Positions 11,345 through 20,023 of a DNA stretch of 64,000 nucleotides are shown here, in pieces (positions within the stretch are counted from its first letter, which is position 1; each line of letters starts with the position of its first letter). The stretch covers positions 1,736,001-1,800,000 of the forward strand of contig NZ_CP046172.1 of the NCBI RefSeq assembly GCF_011801145.1. The letters run 5' to 3'. The notes below the pieces were generated by a model. The model worked only from the letters and a program-made list of their open reading frames with translations. It searched no databases and was not told where the DNA came from. The position numbers and the translations under genes are program-made. Origin of the DNA: Nocardia arthritidis. Its GTDB lineage: Bacteria > Actinomycetota > Actinomycetes > Mycobacteriales > Mycobacteriaceae.

Positions 11345-11453
11345 AGTTCGGCACGGCCCGCGTTCAGTTCCCGGCGCACCCGGGTACGCGGTGCGGGCCG
11401 CGTCGGTACCCTCGGAAGGGCGGGGAACATTCCCGCGGTACGAGGAGGTTGCG

Positions 11454-12179
11454 ATGACCGGCGGCGCTGGACTCGGTCCGTCCTTCGATCCGGATCGGCT
11501 CGCGGCCGTGCGGGCCCGCCTCGGCGATTCCGGTACGCAAGTGCCGGTTGCGCCCGCCCCGGCGGGGAATATGGCCGCGATCAGGCGGCTCTGGCTGCGC
11601 GCAGGCATCCTGATCTGCGCATTCGTCGCCCTGCTCTACGGTGTCGAGGGCGTCGACACCCTCGACAATCACCAGCTCGATCGCAACGGCATCGAGCCGC
11701 GTCACCTCGACGGCCTGTGGGGCATCCTGTTCGCCCCGCTGCTGCACGCGAATTGGGCGCATCTGATGGGCAATACGCTGCCGGTGCTCGTCCTCGGCTT
11801 CCTCGCCCTGCTCGCGGGCATCGGCCGCGGCATTGCCGCGACGGCCATCATCTGGCTGATCGCCGGGCTCGGCACCTGGCTCACCGGCGGCAGCGGCACC
11901 GTGCACCTCGGCGCGTCCTCGCTGGTGTTCGGCTGGTTGACATTCCTGATCATTCGCGGCTGGTTCGCTCGCAGCGTCGGGCAGATTTTGCTGGGTCTGG
12001 CCGTACTCGCCGTCTACGGGTCGCTGCTGTGGGGCGTATTGCCCGGTCAACCCGGAATCTCTTGGCAGGGCCACCTTTTCGGCGCGGTGGGTGGAGTGCT
12101 CGCCGGCTGGGTACTCTCGGGCAATGAACGTTCGCGCCGCCGCGGCACCGGAGCCGGACTACCCGCGGCTACCCGCTGA
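11454..12179 (+). CDS. Rhomboid family intramembrane serine protease
   Basis: Rv1337-like rhomboid (241 residues) with a cytosolic N-terminal tail of about 45 residues and six membrane helices. Catalytic Ser155 in GASSLVFG and His207 in SWQGHLFGAVGG form the dyad; HANWAHLMGNTLP is the helix-2 oxyanion region. ATG start with a strong gaggagg. The open frame extends upstream into cysM, but the ribosome site decides this start. Substrates unknown. In mycobacteria murI follows; here the next gene is the phosphodiesterase. Confidence 0.9.
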   Translation: MTGGAGLGPSFDPDRLAAVRARLGDSGTQVPVAPAPAGNMAAIRRLWLRAGILICAFVALLYGVEGVDTLDNHQLDRNGIEPRHLDGLWGILFAPLLHANWAHLMGNTLPVLVLGFLALLAGIGRGIAATAIIWLIAGLGTWLTGGSGTVHLGASSLVFGWLTFLIIRGWFARSVGQILLGLAVLAVYGSLLWGVLPGQPGISWQGHLFGAVGGVLAGWVLSGNERSRRRGTGAGLPAATR

Positions 12180-12248
12180 CCCGATGGGCCGCCGAGAAAT
12201 GTGGGGGATCGGTTCTTGAACGAGAAAACGTCGTGGCAGCATGGGGGA

Positions 12249-13013
12249 ATGCGCCTTACCGTCCTCGGGTGCTCGGGCAGTGTGTCCGGCCCGGAGTCCC
12301 CAGCGTCCGGCTACCTGTTGACCGGGCCGGATATGAGGCCGGTGGTCATCGATTTCGGGCCCGGTGTACTCGGTGCGCTGCAGCGTTACGCCGATCCCGG
12401 CGAGGTCGACGTTTTCCTCACCCATTTGCACGCCGATCACTGCCTCGATATGCCCGGTTTGCTGGTGTGGCGGCGCTACCACCCGAACCCGCCGGTCGGC
12501 ACCGCCATCGTGCGCGGCCCGTCCGATTCGCCGCTGCGCATCGGCAATGCCTCGGCGGAGAACGGCGGCGAAACCGACGACTGGTCCGATGTCATCGATT
12601 TCCGGCCGTGGACCGAGCACGAACCGATCGAATTCGGCCCCGGGCATACGGTTGTCGCGCGGCGGATGTACCACCCGCCGGAGGCGTACGGGCTGCGCAT
12701 CACCTCGGCGTCCGGGCGCACCTTCGTCTACACCGGCGATACCGCGATGTGCGATGCGGTGCACGAGCTCGCCAAGGGCGCCGACGTGCTGATGTCGGAG
12801 GCGTCCTGGACGCACGACCCGGCCAATCGTCCGCCGGGCATACATCTTTCGGGTACCGAGGCGGGCCTGATCGCCGCGGAGGCCGGGGCGAAGGAATTGC
12901 TGCTCACCCATATTCCGCCGTGGACCTCGCGGGAGGATGTCATCGCCGAGGCCAAGGCGGTATTCGCCGGGCCCGTGCACGCGGTGCTGCCGGGCGAGAC
13001 GTTCGACCTCTGA
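12249..13013 (+). CDS. MBL-fold cyclic nucleotide phosphodiesterase (Rv1339-like)
   Basis: Metallo-beta-lactamase-fold protein, the homologue of Rv1339, which has been reported as an atypical class II phosphodiesterase that lowers cAMP. 254 residues from the ATG at 12249, 270 from the GTG at 12201; neither ribosome site is decisive. Metal motif HLHADH is at residues 59-64 (THLHADHCLD); the later ligands are in YTGDTA and LLTHIPPW. LSGTEAGLIAAEAG is conserved in the Rv1339 group. tRNase Z is the nearest alternative, but its exosite arm is absent. Confidence 0.88.
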   Translation: MRLTVLGCSGSVSGPESPASGYLLTGPDMRPVVIDFGPGVLGALQRYADPGEVDVFLTHLHADHCLDMPGLLVWRRYHPNPPVGTAIVRGPSDSPLRIGNASAENGGETDDWSDVIDFRPWTEHEPIEFGPGHTVVARRMYHPPEAYGLRITSASGRTFVYTGDTAMCDAVHELAKGADVLMSEASWTHDPANRPPGIHLSGTEAGLIAAEAGAKELLLTHIPPWTSREDVIAEAKAVFAGPVHAVLPGETFDL

Positions 13014-13088
13014 ATCCGATTGGGCCGTTCACTCATGTCCCGGATGGCCGGTTGCCCGGGTGACCGGCCGGTGCCATAGGCTGAGGCC

Positions 13089-13862
<774 letters not shown>

Positions 13863-14468
13863 ATGGCGCGGGTGCTCGTCGCCAGCCGCAACGCGAAGAA
13901 GCTGAAGGAGTTGCGGCGCATCCTCGATGAGGCGGGTGTCGCGGGCATCGAGATCGTCGGGCTCGACGATGTGCCCGCATACGACGAGGCGCCGGAGACC
14001 GGCGCCACCTTCGAGGAGAATGCGCTCGCCAAGGCCCGCGACGGCGCGGCCGCCACCGGATTGCCTTGTGTCGCCGACGATTCCGGTATCGCGGTGGACG
14101 CGTTGAACGGTATGCCCGGTGTGCTTTCGGCCCGCTGGTCCGGCGCGCACGGTGACGACGCCGCGAACAACGCGCTGCTGCTGGCCCAGCTCGGCGATGT
14201 CCCGGACGAGCGGCGGGGCGCGCGATTCGTCTCCGCCTGCGCACTTGTCGTGCCGGGCGGCGCGGAAACCGTTGTGCGCGGCGAATGGCCGGGTGTCGTC
14301 GGACGTAAACCGTTGGGGGAAGGCGGGTTCGGTTATGACCCGCTGTTCTTCCCGGACGGCGGAGAGGTCAGCGCCGCGCAGCTCACCCCGGCCGAGAAGG
14401 ATGCGGCATCCCACCGAGGGCGGGCGCTGCGTCAGCTGCTGCCCGCGCTCTCGGAACTGGCCGACTAG
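13863..14468 (+). CDS. rdgB: XTP/dITP diphosphatase (RdgB/HAM1)
   Basis: House-cleaning nucleotide pyrophosphatase that removes ITP, dITP and XTP. 201 residues, typical length. N-terminal VLVASRNAKKLKELRRIL is the SxNxxK phosphate-binding motif; TFEENALAKA and VADDSGIAVDAL carry the acidic metal and base residues; GFGYDPLFF and SHRGRALRQLL complete the signature. No gap to rph. Ends six bases from the convergent DUF3817 gene. Confidence 0.96.
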   Translation: MARVLVASRNAKKLKELRRILDEAGVAGIEIVGLDDVPAYDEAPETGATFEENALAKARDGAAATGLPCVADDSGIAVDALNGMPGVLSARWSGAHGDDAANNALLLAQLGDVPDERRGARFVSACALVVPGGAETVVRGEWPGVVGRKPLGEGGFGYDPLFFPDGGEVSAAQLTPAEKDAASHRGRALRQLLPALSELAD

Positions 14469-14473
14469 GGCAC

Positions 14474-14845
14474 TCAGAGGTTGAAGTCGCGCTTGACCTT
14501 CGCGGCGTTCCAGTGCTCGACGAAGAACGACAGCAGGGGGATGGTTCCGGCGATCAGGGTGCCGACCGTTCGCATGATCGGCCAGCGCACCTTGACCGAG
14601 AGGTCGGCGGCGGTGAGCAGGTAGACGAAGTACACCCAGCCGTGCACGACGGCGATCCAGTTGGGGGTGTGCACGCCGAATCCGTACTTGGCGATCATCT
14701 CGCCGGTCAGCAGCAGCAGCCACAGGCCGGTGGTCCAGGCCAGTACCCGGTAGCGCAGCAGCGCACTCGCGATCTTCGCGGTATTCGGTTGGGCCGCGGC
14801 GGTTTTCGTCGACGCGGTGGCGGTCTGGTGCTCGCTGGCGGTCAA
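14474..14845 (-). CDS. DUF3817 membrane protein (Rv1342c-like)
   Basis: Membrane protein of about 123 residues with three to four hydrophobic helices, including GLWLLLLTGEMIAKYGFG, HGWVYFVYLLTAADL and VGTLIAGTIPLLSFFVEHW, typical of DUF3817. Function unknown. The TTG at 14845 was chosen because it has gagagGAG seven bases upstream and overlaps the TGA of the preceding gene (TTGA). Same order as Rv1343c-Rv1342c in M. tuberculosis. Confidence 0.85.
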   Translation of the reverse strand: MTASEHQTATASTKTAAAQPNTAKIASALLRYRVLAWTTGLWLLLLTGEMIAKYGFGVHTPNWIAVVHGWVYFVYLLTAADLSVKVRWPIMRTVGTLIAGTIPLLSFFVEHWNAAKVKRDFNL

Positions 14846-15294
14846 CCGGCGCTCCTCTCGGGACGGTCGGCGTGCAGGCCCGCGTCGCGGACCCGCACGT
14901 CCATATCCTTGGCGTGTAGCTCGGCCAGATACCTGTTGTATTCGGCGAGTACGGGATCCTCGTCGCGCGCGGCCTTCGGGCGTTCGGGCAGTAGGCCCGC
15001 CGGAATCTCGCGCGGCGCAACGGGTTTCGCGGGTTTTGTCGGCCGCGGTGCGGGCTGCTCGGCGTCCGGCTCGGCCTCGGACTCCAACCGCACGAACCGG
15101 AAGTAGGCGAATACCGCGAACCCGGCGAACAGCGGCCACTGCAGGGCGTACCCCAGGTTCTGGCCGGTGCCGCTGGACGATTCGAACCGCTGCCACTGCC
15201 ACCAACCCAGCCCGAGGCAGGCGAGGGCGGCCACGATCACCAGCGCGATGAGGGCCGGGCGATTGTGTGCCGAGCGGCGGGGTGAAGCGGACAC
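14842..15294 (-). CDS. LprD-like membrane protein (Rv1343c homologue)
   Basis: 150-residue membrane protein matching mycobacterial LprD in RPALIALVIVAALACLGLGW, the SGTGQNLGYALQWPLFAGF segment and the C-terminal motif EIPAGLLPERP...DPVLAEYNRYLAEL. The conserved region spans two hydrophobic helices. The Cys in LACLG could be a lipobox, but the preceding arrangement reads better as a membrane helix, so lipoprotein status is doubtful. ATG start. Its TGA overlaps the TTG start of the DUF3817 gene, implying coupled translation. Confidence 0.82.
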   Translation of the reverse strand: MSASPRRSAHNRPALIALVIVAALACLGLGWWQWQRFESSSGTGQNLGYALQWPLFAGFAVFAYFRFVRLESEAEPDAEQPAPRPTKPAKPVAPREIPAGLLPERPKAARDEDPVLAEYNRYLAELHAKDMDVRVRDAGLHADRPERSAG

Positions 15295-15343
15295 GACTAC
15301 TACGGTACCCGTCTACTACACGGTACGTAGGGGCAGGTCGAGG

Positions 15344-16219
15344 TCAGAATTTGTAGGTGACCCCGGTCATGCTCTCGGAGATCTCCCACAGCCGCCGCCA
15401 CAGCTCCCGGTTCTGCGACAGCTTGCTGGACGGTGACGGTTCGACCGGTCCCTGGCTCTGGAACCAGCGGGTCGGCCCCCAGTAGACGTTCGGGTCCGCG
15501 TCGGGCATGGTCGCCGCGAATAGCGTGGAGTGCGCGGCTTTGGCGGGCGCGTGGCCGATCAGCCGGATGAACGGCTTGCTGATGTAGTCGAGCGGCGTCT
15601 CGGTCCTGGCGAACAGGTCGGTCGCCGAGACGCCGGGATGGACCGCGTACGAGCGTTTGGTCGATCCGGATTCGGCGAGCCGCCGTTGCAGTTCCCGCGC
15701 GAACATCAGATTCGACAGTTTGGCCTGTGCGTAGGCGAGGTTGCGTTGGTAGCGGCGGTGTTCGTAGTTGAGGTCGTCGATCCAGAGCTTCGGGGTCTGC
15801 TTGTGCGCGATGCTGGCCAGGGTGACCACCCGGTCGCCGATTTTGTCGAGCAGTAGGCCGGTGAGCACGAAATGGCCGAGATGGTTGACGCCCCACTGGG
15901 TTTCGAAGCCGTCCTTGGTGCGGGAGAACGGAACGTTCATCAGCCCGGCGTTATTGATGAGGACATCGAATTCGCCTGTCTGCCCGGCGAATTCGCGTAC
16001 CGAGGCGAGGTCGGCAAGGTCGAGGGCCGCCACCCGGACGTCGCCTGGGATGGCGTCGGCCACCTCCTGCGCCTTCTTCGTATTGCGGCAGGCCATGATG
16101 ACGGTCGCGCCCTTGGCGGCGAGTACCTTGGTGGTCTCCGCGCCAAGGCCGCCGTTCGCACCGGTGATGACAAAGCTGCGCCCGGTCTGGTCCGGGATCT
16201 CTGCTGGTTTCCACGCCAT
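15344..16219 (-). CDS. Short-chain dehydrogenase/reductase
   Basis: NAD(P)-dependent SDR (291 residues) of the retinol-dehydrogenase/WWOX-like subgroup. Cofactor loop TGANGGLG, MACRN for cofactor specificity, LINNAG, catalytic Ser in LASIAH and the YAQAK pair. The C-terminal insert with PNVYWGPTRWFQSQGPVEP is typical of mycobacterial/nocardial members acting on unknown hydrophobic alcohols or ketones. ATG start. Divergent from a TetR gene, which probably controls it. Confidence 0.88.
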   Translation of the reverse strand: MAWKPAEIPDQTGRSFVITGANGGLGAETTKVLAAKGATVIMACRNTKKAQEVADAIPGDVRVAALDLADLASVREFAGQTGEFDVLINNAGLMNVPFSRTKDGFETQWGVNHLGHFVLTGLLLDKIGDRVVTLASIAHKQTPKLWIDDLNYEHRRYQRNLAYAQAKLSNLMFARELQRRLAESGSTKRSYAVHPGVSATDLFARTETPLDYISKPFIRLIGHAPAKAAHSTLFAATMPDADPNVYWGPTRWFQSQGPVEPSPSSKLSQNRELWRRLWEISESMTGVTYKF

Positions 16220-16227
16220 ATGCCAAC

Positions 16228-16243
16228 CTTACTCTGGGGTAAG
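16228..16243. promoter_or_regulatory. Inverted repeat next to SDR start
   Basis: cttac-tctggg-gtaag lies 9 bases upstream of the SDR start codon in the SDR/TetR divergent region; possible regulator site. Confidence 0.35.
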
Positions 16244-16280
16244 TTCGGGTGGAAGAGTTATTAGCATATCTAACTATCAA

Positions 16281-16293
16281 TTGTCCCAGACAA
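16281..16293. promoter_or_regulatory. Inverted repeat in SDR/TetR intergenic region
   Basis: Perfect ttgtc-cca-gacaa palindrome about 60 bp from the SDR start and 70-85 bp from the TetR start. Plausible TetR operator. Confidence 0.4.
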
Positions 16294-16367
16294 CAATACT
16301 GCGATTGCATGACTCGGATCTCAGTCGCTGCATGGTAACTCGCCAGTACTCCGATACCGTGAATGGC

Positions 16368-16997
16368 GTGACGATCGTTGGCAGGCAGTACGGCGGGCGG
16401 GCCGTGGTGGAACGCAAGGCCGAGCGCCGGGTGCGCTTTCTGGAGGCGGCCACCAGGATCTTCGCCGAACGCGGCTATCCGGCCTGCTCGCTGGCCGATG
16501 TGTGCGCGGCCGCCGGACTGTCCAAGCGCCAGTTCTACGAGGAATTCCAGACCCGTGAGGACGTGCTGGTCGCCGCGTACGACCGGATCCAGGACGAGGC
16601 CGCCGCCGCGATATACGCCGCGCTCACTGCGCTGCCGCCCGGCGAGGATCTGCACACCAGGCTGACCGCGCTGATCACCGCGTTCCTCGAGTCGATGGGC
16701 TCGGATCCCTACCGGGCCAAGGTCGCCTTCGTCGAGGTGGTCGGGGTCAGCGAACGGATGGAGCGACACCGCCGCGAACGTAGGCACGCCTGGAGCGGTC
16801 TGCTCGACTCGCTGATCGTGCCCGCCGTCGCGCCCGGCGGCCGGACCCGCGGCGGAGCCGGTTGGGCGGCAAGCGCGCTCATCGGCGCGGTGAACGGGCT
16901 CAGTCACGAATGGTTGCTCGCCGATCCGCGCCCGCCGGTGGCGGATCTGGTCGACCTGCTCGTCCCGATTGCGATCGCGCTGATCGATTTTCCCTGA
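16368..16997 (+). CDS. TetR family transcriptional regulator
   Basis: About 209 residues. The N-terminal TetR helix-turn-helix reads RFLEAATRIFAERGYPACSLADVCAAAGLSKRQFYEEF with the invariant SKRQFYEEF recognition end. The C-terminal ligand domain is unspecific. Three in-frame starts are possible (ATG 16332, GTG 16359, GTG 16368), none with a good ribosome site. Divergent from the SDR gene with two inverted repeats between them, the usual layout of a local repressor and its target. Confidence 0.85.
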   Translation: MTIVGRQYGGRAVVERKAERRVRFLEAATRIFAERGYPACSLADVCAAAGLSKRQFYEEFQTREDVLVAAYDRIQDEAAAAIYAALTALPPGEDLHTRLTALITAFLESMGSDPYRAKVAFVEVVGVSERMERHRRERRHAWSGLLDSLIVPAVAPGGRTRGGAGWAASALIGAVNGLSHEWLLADPRPPVADLVDLLVPIAIALIDFP

Positions 16998-17085
16998 GCC
17001 CGATCTGTCGAAGTAGCGGCGGCGCCGCCCCCGCCGCCCGTGTCGCTGGCCGGTGGCTGCGCAGGTCACGGCCCATACTGGGGCG

Positions 17086-19119
17086 ATGACCAGTGCCGTT
17101 GCTGTTGCCGACAAGGCTGCCGAGCCACTGAGCCGGGCCCGCATCAACATCGTCTTCGTCACCGTCTCGCTCGGCATGTTGATGGCCGCGCTCGACCAGA
17201 CCATCGTGTCGACGGCGCTGCCGACCATCGTCGCCGATCTCGGCGAGGCCGGGCATATGGCCTGGGTGGTCACCTCGTATCTGCTCGCCGAGGCCATCGC
17301 CACGGCGCTCGCCGGCAAATTCGGCGACCTTTTCGGCCGCAAACTGGTCTTCCAGCTGAGCGGCGTCATCTTCATCGTCGGCTCGATGATCGCCGGCCTG
17401 GCACACGGCATGACGCTGCTGGTGATCGCCCGCGCCATCCAGGGTTTCGGCGGCGGCGGGTTGATGGTGACCTCGATGGCGTTGATCGCCGACGTGATCC
17501 CGATGCGCGAGCGCGGCAAGTACACCGGCGCGCTCGGCTCGGTCTTCGGCGTCACCACGGTGATCGGGCCGACGCTCGGCGGCCTTTTCACCGACCACGC
17601 GAGCTGGCGCTGGTGCTTCTACGTCAACGTGCCGCTCGCGGTGGTCATGATCGCGATCGCGGCACGCGCCATTCCGGCGGTGCGCTCGACGATCCGGCCG
17701 ATCGTCGACTACGCCGGTATCGCGCTGGTGGCGCTGGCCACCACCTGCCTGATCCTGGCGCTGGAGTGGGGTGGGCAGGAGTATCCGTGGGGTTCCAGGA
17801 CGATCATCGGGCTGTTCATCGGCGCCGCCGTGCTGTTCGTCGCATTCGTCGTCGCGGAGTTGCGGGCCAAGGAACCGATGCTGCCGATGGGTCTGTTCCG
17901 CAGCAATGTGTTCACGGTCTGCTCGATACTGAGCTTCATCGTCGGGTTCGCGATGCTCGGCGCGATGACCTATCTGCCCGCGTATCTGCAGTATGTGGAC
18001 GGGGTTTCGGCGACGCTGTCGGGATTGCGCACGCTGCCCTTGGTGGTCGGCCTGTTCACCACATCGATCCTGTCCGGGCAGATCGTCGGGACGACGGGGC
18101 GCTACAAGTACTTTCCGGTCGCGGGCACCGCGGTGATGTCCGTGGGGCTCTATCTGATGTCGACGATGGGCCGTGACACCGGATTCTGGCGGGAATCGCT
18201 CTACATGTTGATCCTCGGGCTCGGCATCGGCCTGACCATGCAGGTGCTGACGATCGTCGTGCAGAACACCGTCCCGTATGCGCAGCTCGGCACCGCGACC
18301 TCCGGTGTCACCTTCTTCCGCACGCTCGGAAGTACGTTCGGCACGGCGATTTTCGGCACCCTGTACAGCAACCAGCTGAAGCCGAATCTGACCGAGGCGC
18401 TCACCAGCGTTCGGGTGGTGCCCCCGGCCACGGCGGCGAATCCGCAACTGCTGCGGGCGCTTCCGCCGGAGCTGGCGAATCCGATCATCGACGCCTATGC
18501 GCTGACCATCGATCATGTCTTCAAATGGGTTGTGCCGGTGGCGCTTCTGGGCTTCCTGGTGTCCTGGCTGCTGAAGCAGGTGCCGCTGCGGGACAGCTCG
18601 AAATCGGTGGCGGGCGATCTGGGCGAAGGGTTTTCGGTGCCCGACTCGCCGGACCGGGTGGTGCTACTGGAGCGCGCCGTCGCCGCGACGATGCGAAAGG
18701 CGCGGGCGGAGGGCGAATTCGGGCCGGACATCCTGGAGCGCGCGGGTTCGGAACTCACCCGAGGGCAGGTCTGGGCGCTCGGACAGGTGTACCTGCACAA
18801 CCGGATTCGGGGCGCGGCGACCTTGGATGCGATCGCGCACGCGCACAAACTGCCCGGCGACATCATCGAACCGGTCTACGACCAGGTGACGAGCGCGGGA
18901 TACGTTGCGCGCGAAGGGGATCGGCTGCTGCTCACCGAATCCGGCAAGGTCGAGGTGGACCGGGTGCACGCGGCGTGGCGGCGCTGGCTGGACGACCGGC
19001 TCGACGATTGGGATCTCACCGACCCCGACGACCGTGCCCTGCTCGACCGGGCGTTGGAGAATATCGCGACGAAGCTGCTCGACGAGGAGTCCAGGGACCG
19101 GGAATCCGCCCGGATCTGA
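17086..19119 (+). CDS. DHA2 MFS drug efflux pump with C-terminal winged-helix-like domain
   Basis: 677-residue transporter. Residues 20-510 hold 14 membrane helices of the EmrB/QacA type, with motif ALDQTIVSTALPTIVADL in helix 1, GKFGDLFGRK (motif A) and GALGSVFGVTTVIGPTLGG (motif C, antiporter). The remaining 150 residues form a soluble cytosolic tail: a helical stretch, then LGQVYLHNRIRGAATLDAIAHAHKLPG...LLLTESGKVEVDRV, which resembles a MarR-type winged helix. Rv1877-like proteins of similar length exist in mycobacteria. ATG start. A PadR gene follows on the same strand with its own promoter. Confidence 0.88.
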   Translation: MTSAVAVADKAAEPLSRARINIVFVTVSLGMLMAALDQTIVSTALPTIVADLGEAGHMAWVVTSYLLAEAIATALAGKFGDLFGRKLVFQLSGVIFIVGSMIAGLAHGMTLLVIARAIQGFGGGGLMVTSMALIADVIPMRERGKYTGALGSVFGVTTVIGPTLGGLFTDHASWRWCFYVNVPLAVVMIAIAARAIPAVRSTIRPIVDYAGIALVALATTCLILALEWGGQEYPWGSRTIIGLFIGAAVLFVAFVVAELRAKEPMLPMGLFRSNVFTVCSILSFIVGFAMLGAMTYLPAYLQYVDGVSATLSGLRTLPLVVGLFTTSILSGQIVGTTGRYKYFPVAGTAVMSVGLYLMSTMGRDTGFWRESLYMLILGLGIGLTMQVLTIVVQNTVPYAQLGTATSGVTFFRTLGSTFGTAIFGTLYSNQLKPNLTEALTSVRVVPPATAANPQLLRALPPELANPIIDAYALTIDHVFKWVVPVALLGFLVSWLLKQVPLRDSSKSVAGDLGEGFSVPDSPDRVVLLERAVAATMRKARAEGEFGPDILERAGSELTRGQVWALGQVYLHNRIRGAATLDAIAHAHKLPGDIIEPVYDQVTSAGYVAREGDRLLLTESGKVEVDRVHAAWRRWLDDRLDDWDLTDPDDRALLDRALENIATKLLDEESRDRESARI

Positions 19120-19122
19120 GCC

Positions 19123-19151
19123 TTGCACTCCAATGCTCGTCCACGTATATT
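19123..19151 (+). promoter_or_regulatory. Sigma-70-type promoter of padR
   Basis: TTGCAC and TATATT separated by exactly 17 bp, directly after the MFS stop. The -10 lies inside a 30-bp palindrome (19134-19163). Confidence 0.6.
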
Positions 19152-19163
19152 CGTAGACGAGCA
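19134..19163. promoter_or_regulatory. 30-bp palindromic operator of padR
   Basis: tgctcgtc and gacgagca are perfect 8-bp arms 14 bp apart; inner acg and cgt continue the symmetry around tatatt. The site covers the -10 and expected start of transcription, as for an autorepressing PadR. Confidence 0.6.
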
Positions 19164-19177
19164 ATGAGGAGGTGCAT

Positions 19178-19840
19178 ATGGCCAAGAAGCGCAAGGTCAA
19201 CAATCTGATGGCGCTCGCGGTACTGGGCGTCGTGATCATGCGGCCGATGCACCGATACGAGATCGCGACCATGCTCAAAGCGTTCGGCAAAGACCGCGAT
19301 ATGGGCGTCAAATGGGGTTCGCTCTACACCGTTGTCGACAACCTCCGCAAGGCGGGTTTCCTGGAAATCGTCGGCAGCGAGCGGGCGGGCGCCCGGCCGG
19401 AACGGACGATCTACCAGATCACCGAGGCAGGGCGCGCCGAACTCTTCGATTGGACCAGGGAAGTGATCGCCGAGCCCGAACCGGAACAGCTCCGGTTCGT
19501 CGCGGGACTGTCGCTGCTCAGCACCATCCCGCCGGACGATGTGATCGACCTGCTCGGCAGCCGGATCGAGGCGCTGCGCCGCGCCATCGAGGCCGAGACC
19601 GCGGAGGTCGACCAGCTGCTGCGAGACGATCTGCCGAGGCTGTTCCTCGTCGAAAACCAATACCGGATAGCGATGTTGGAGGCCGAAGCGAACTGGGCCG
19701 AGGCACTGCGGAAGGAACTGGTCGACGGCAGCTTCCCCGGTGTCGACCAGTGGCGGCAGTTCCATGTCGACGGCTTACCGCCGCCAGAGGTGATCCAGCA
19801 AGCGGAAAGGAGTTTCGCCGCGGAGCGGGATAGCTCCTGA
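19178..19840 (+). CDS. PadR family transcriptional regulator
   Basis: 220-residue regulator. The N-terminal winged helix contains ALAVLGVVIMRPMHRYEIATML and GVKWGSLYTVVDNLRKAGFLE, the PadR wing RPERTIYQITEAGRAEL, then the C-terminal helical dimerisation domain (residues about 95-220) typical of the longer Vir-like PadR group. ATG start with aggagg six bases upstream. Sits 58 bp after the MFS pump on the same strand behind its own palindrome-covered promoter; likely an autorepressor that also senses pump substrates. Confidence 0.9.
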   Translation: MAKKRKVNNLMALAVLGVVIMRPMHRYEIATMLKAFGKDRDMGVKWGSLYTVVDNLRKAGFLEIVGSERAGARPERTIYQITEAGRAELFDWTREVIAEPEPEQLRFVAGLSLLSTIPPDDVIDLLGSRIEALRRAIEAETAEVDQLLRDDLPRLFLVENQYRIAMLEAEANWAEALRKELVDGSFPGVDQWRQFHVDGLPPPEVIQQAERSFAAERDSS

Positions 19841-19852
19841 ACGACCGAGAAA

Positions 19853-19896
19853 ATCGGGCCCGGCGCAGGTGCGGCAACACCGGCGCCGAGCCCGAT
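19853..19896 (+). terminator. Long hairpin after padR
   Basis: atcgggcccggcgc pairs with gcgccgagcccgat (one mismatch); an inner ggtg/cacc pair extends the stem around cggcaa. Begins 13 nt after the padR stop. Confidence 0.6.
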
Positions 19897-20023
19897 CGAA
19901 CCGTCTCGAACCGCGTCCGCGTGCGCGCACCCGGCTACAAGGCTGGCAACCACAGGATAACTGGGTGGGTGACGCGTGGGTCGGTTCGGGTTTTACCAAC
20001 ACCGAACACGATTGGAAATCACC

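Noticed and set aside
17020..17045. GGCGGCG/CCGCCGCC run upstream of the MFS gene as a repeat element
   Set aside because: Simple GC-rich low complexity expected at this base composition; no second copy or defined arms.
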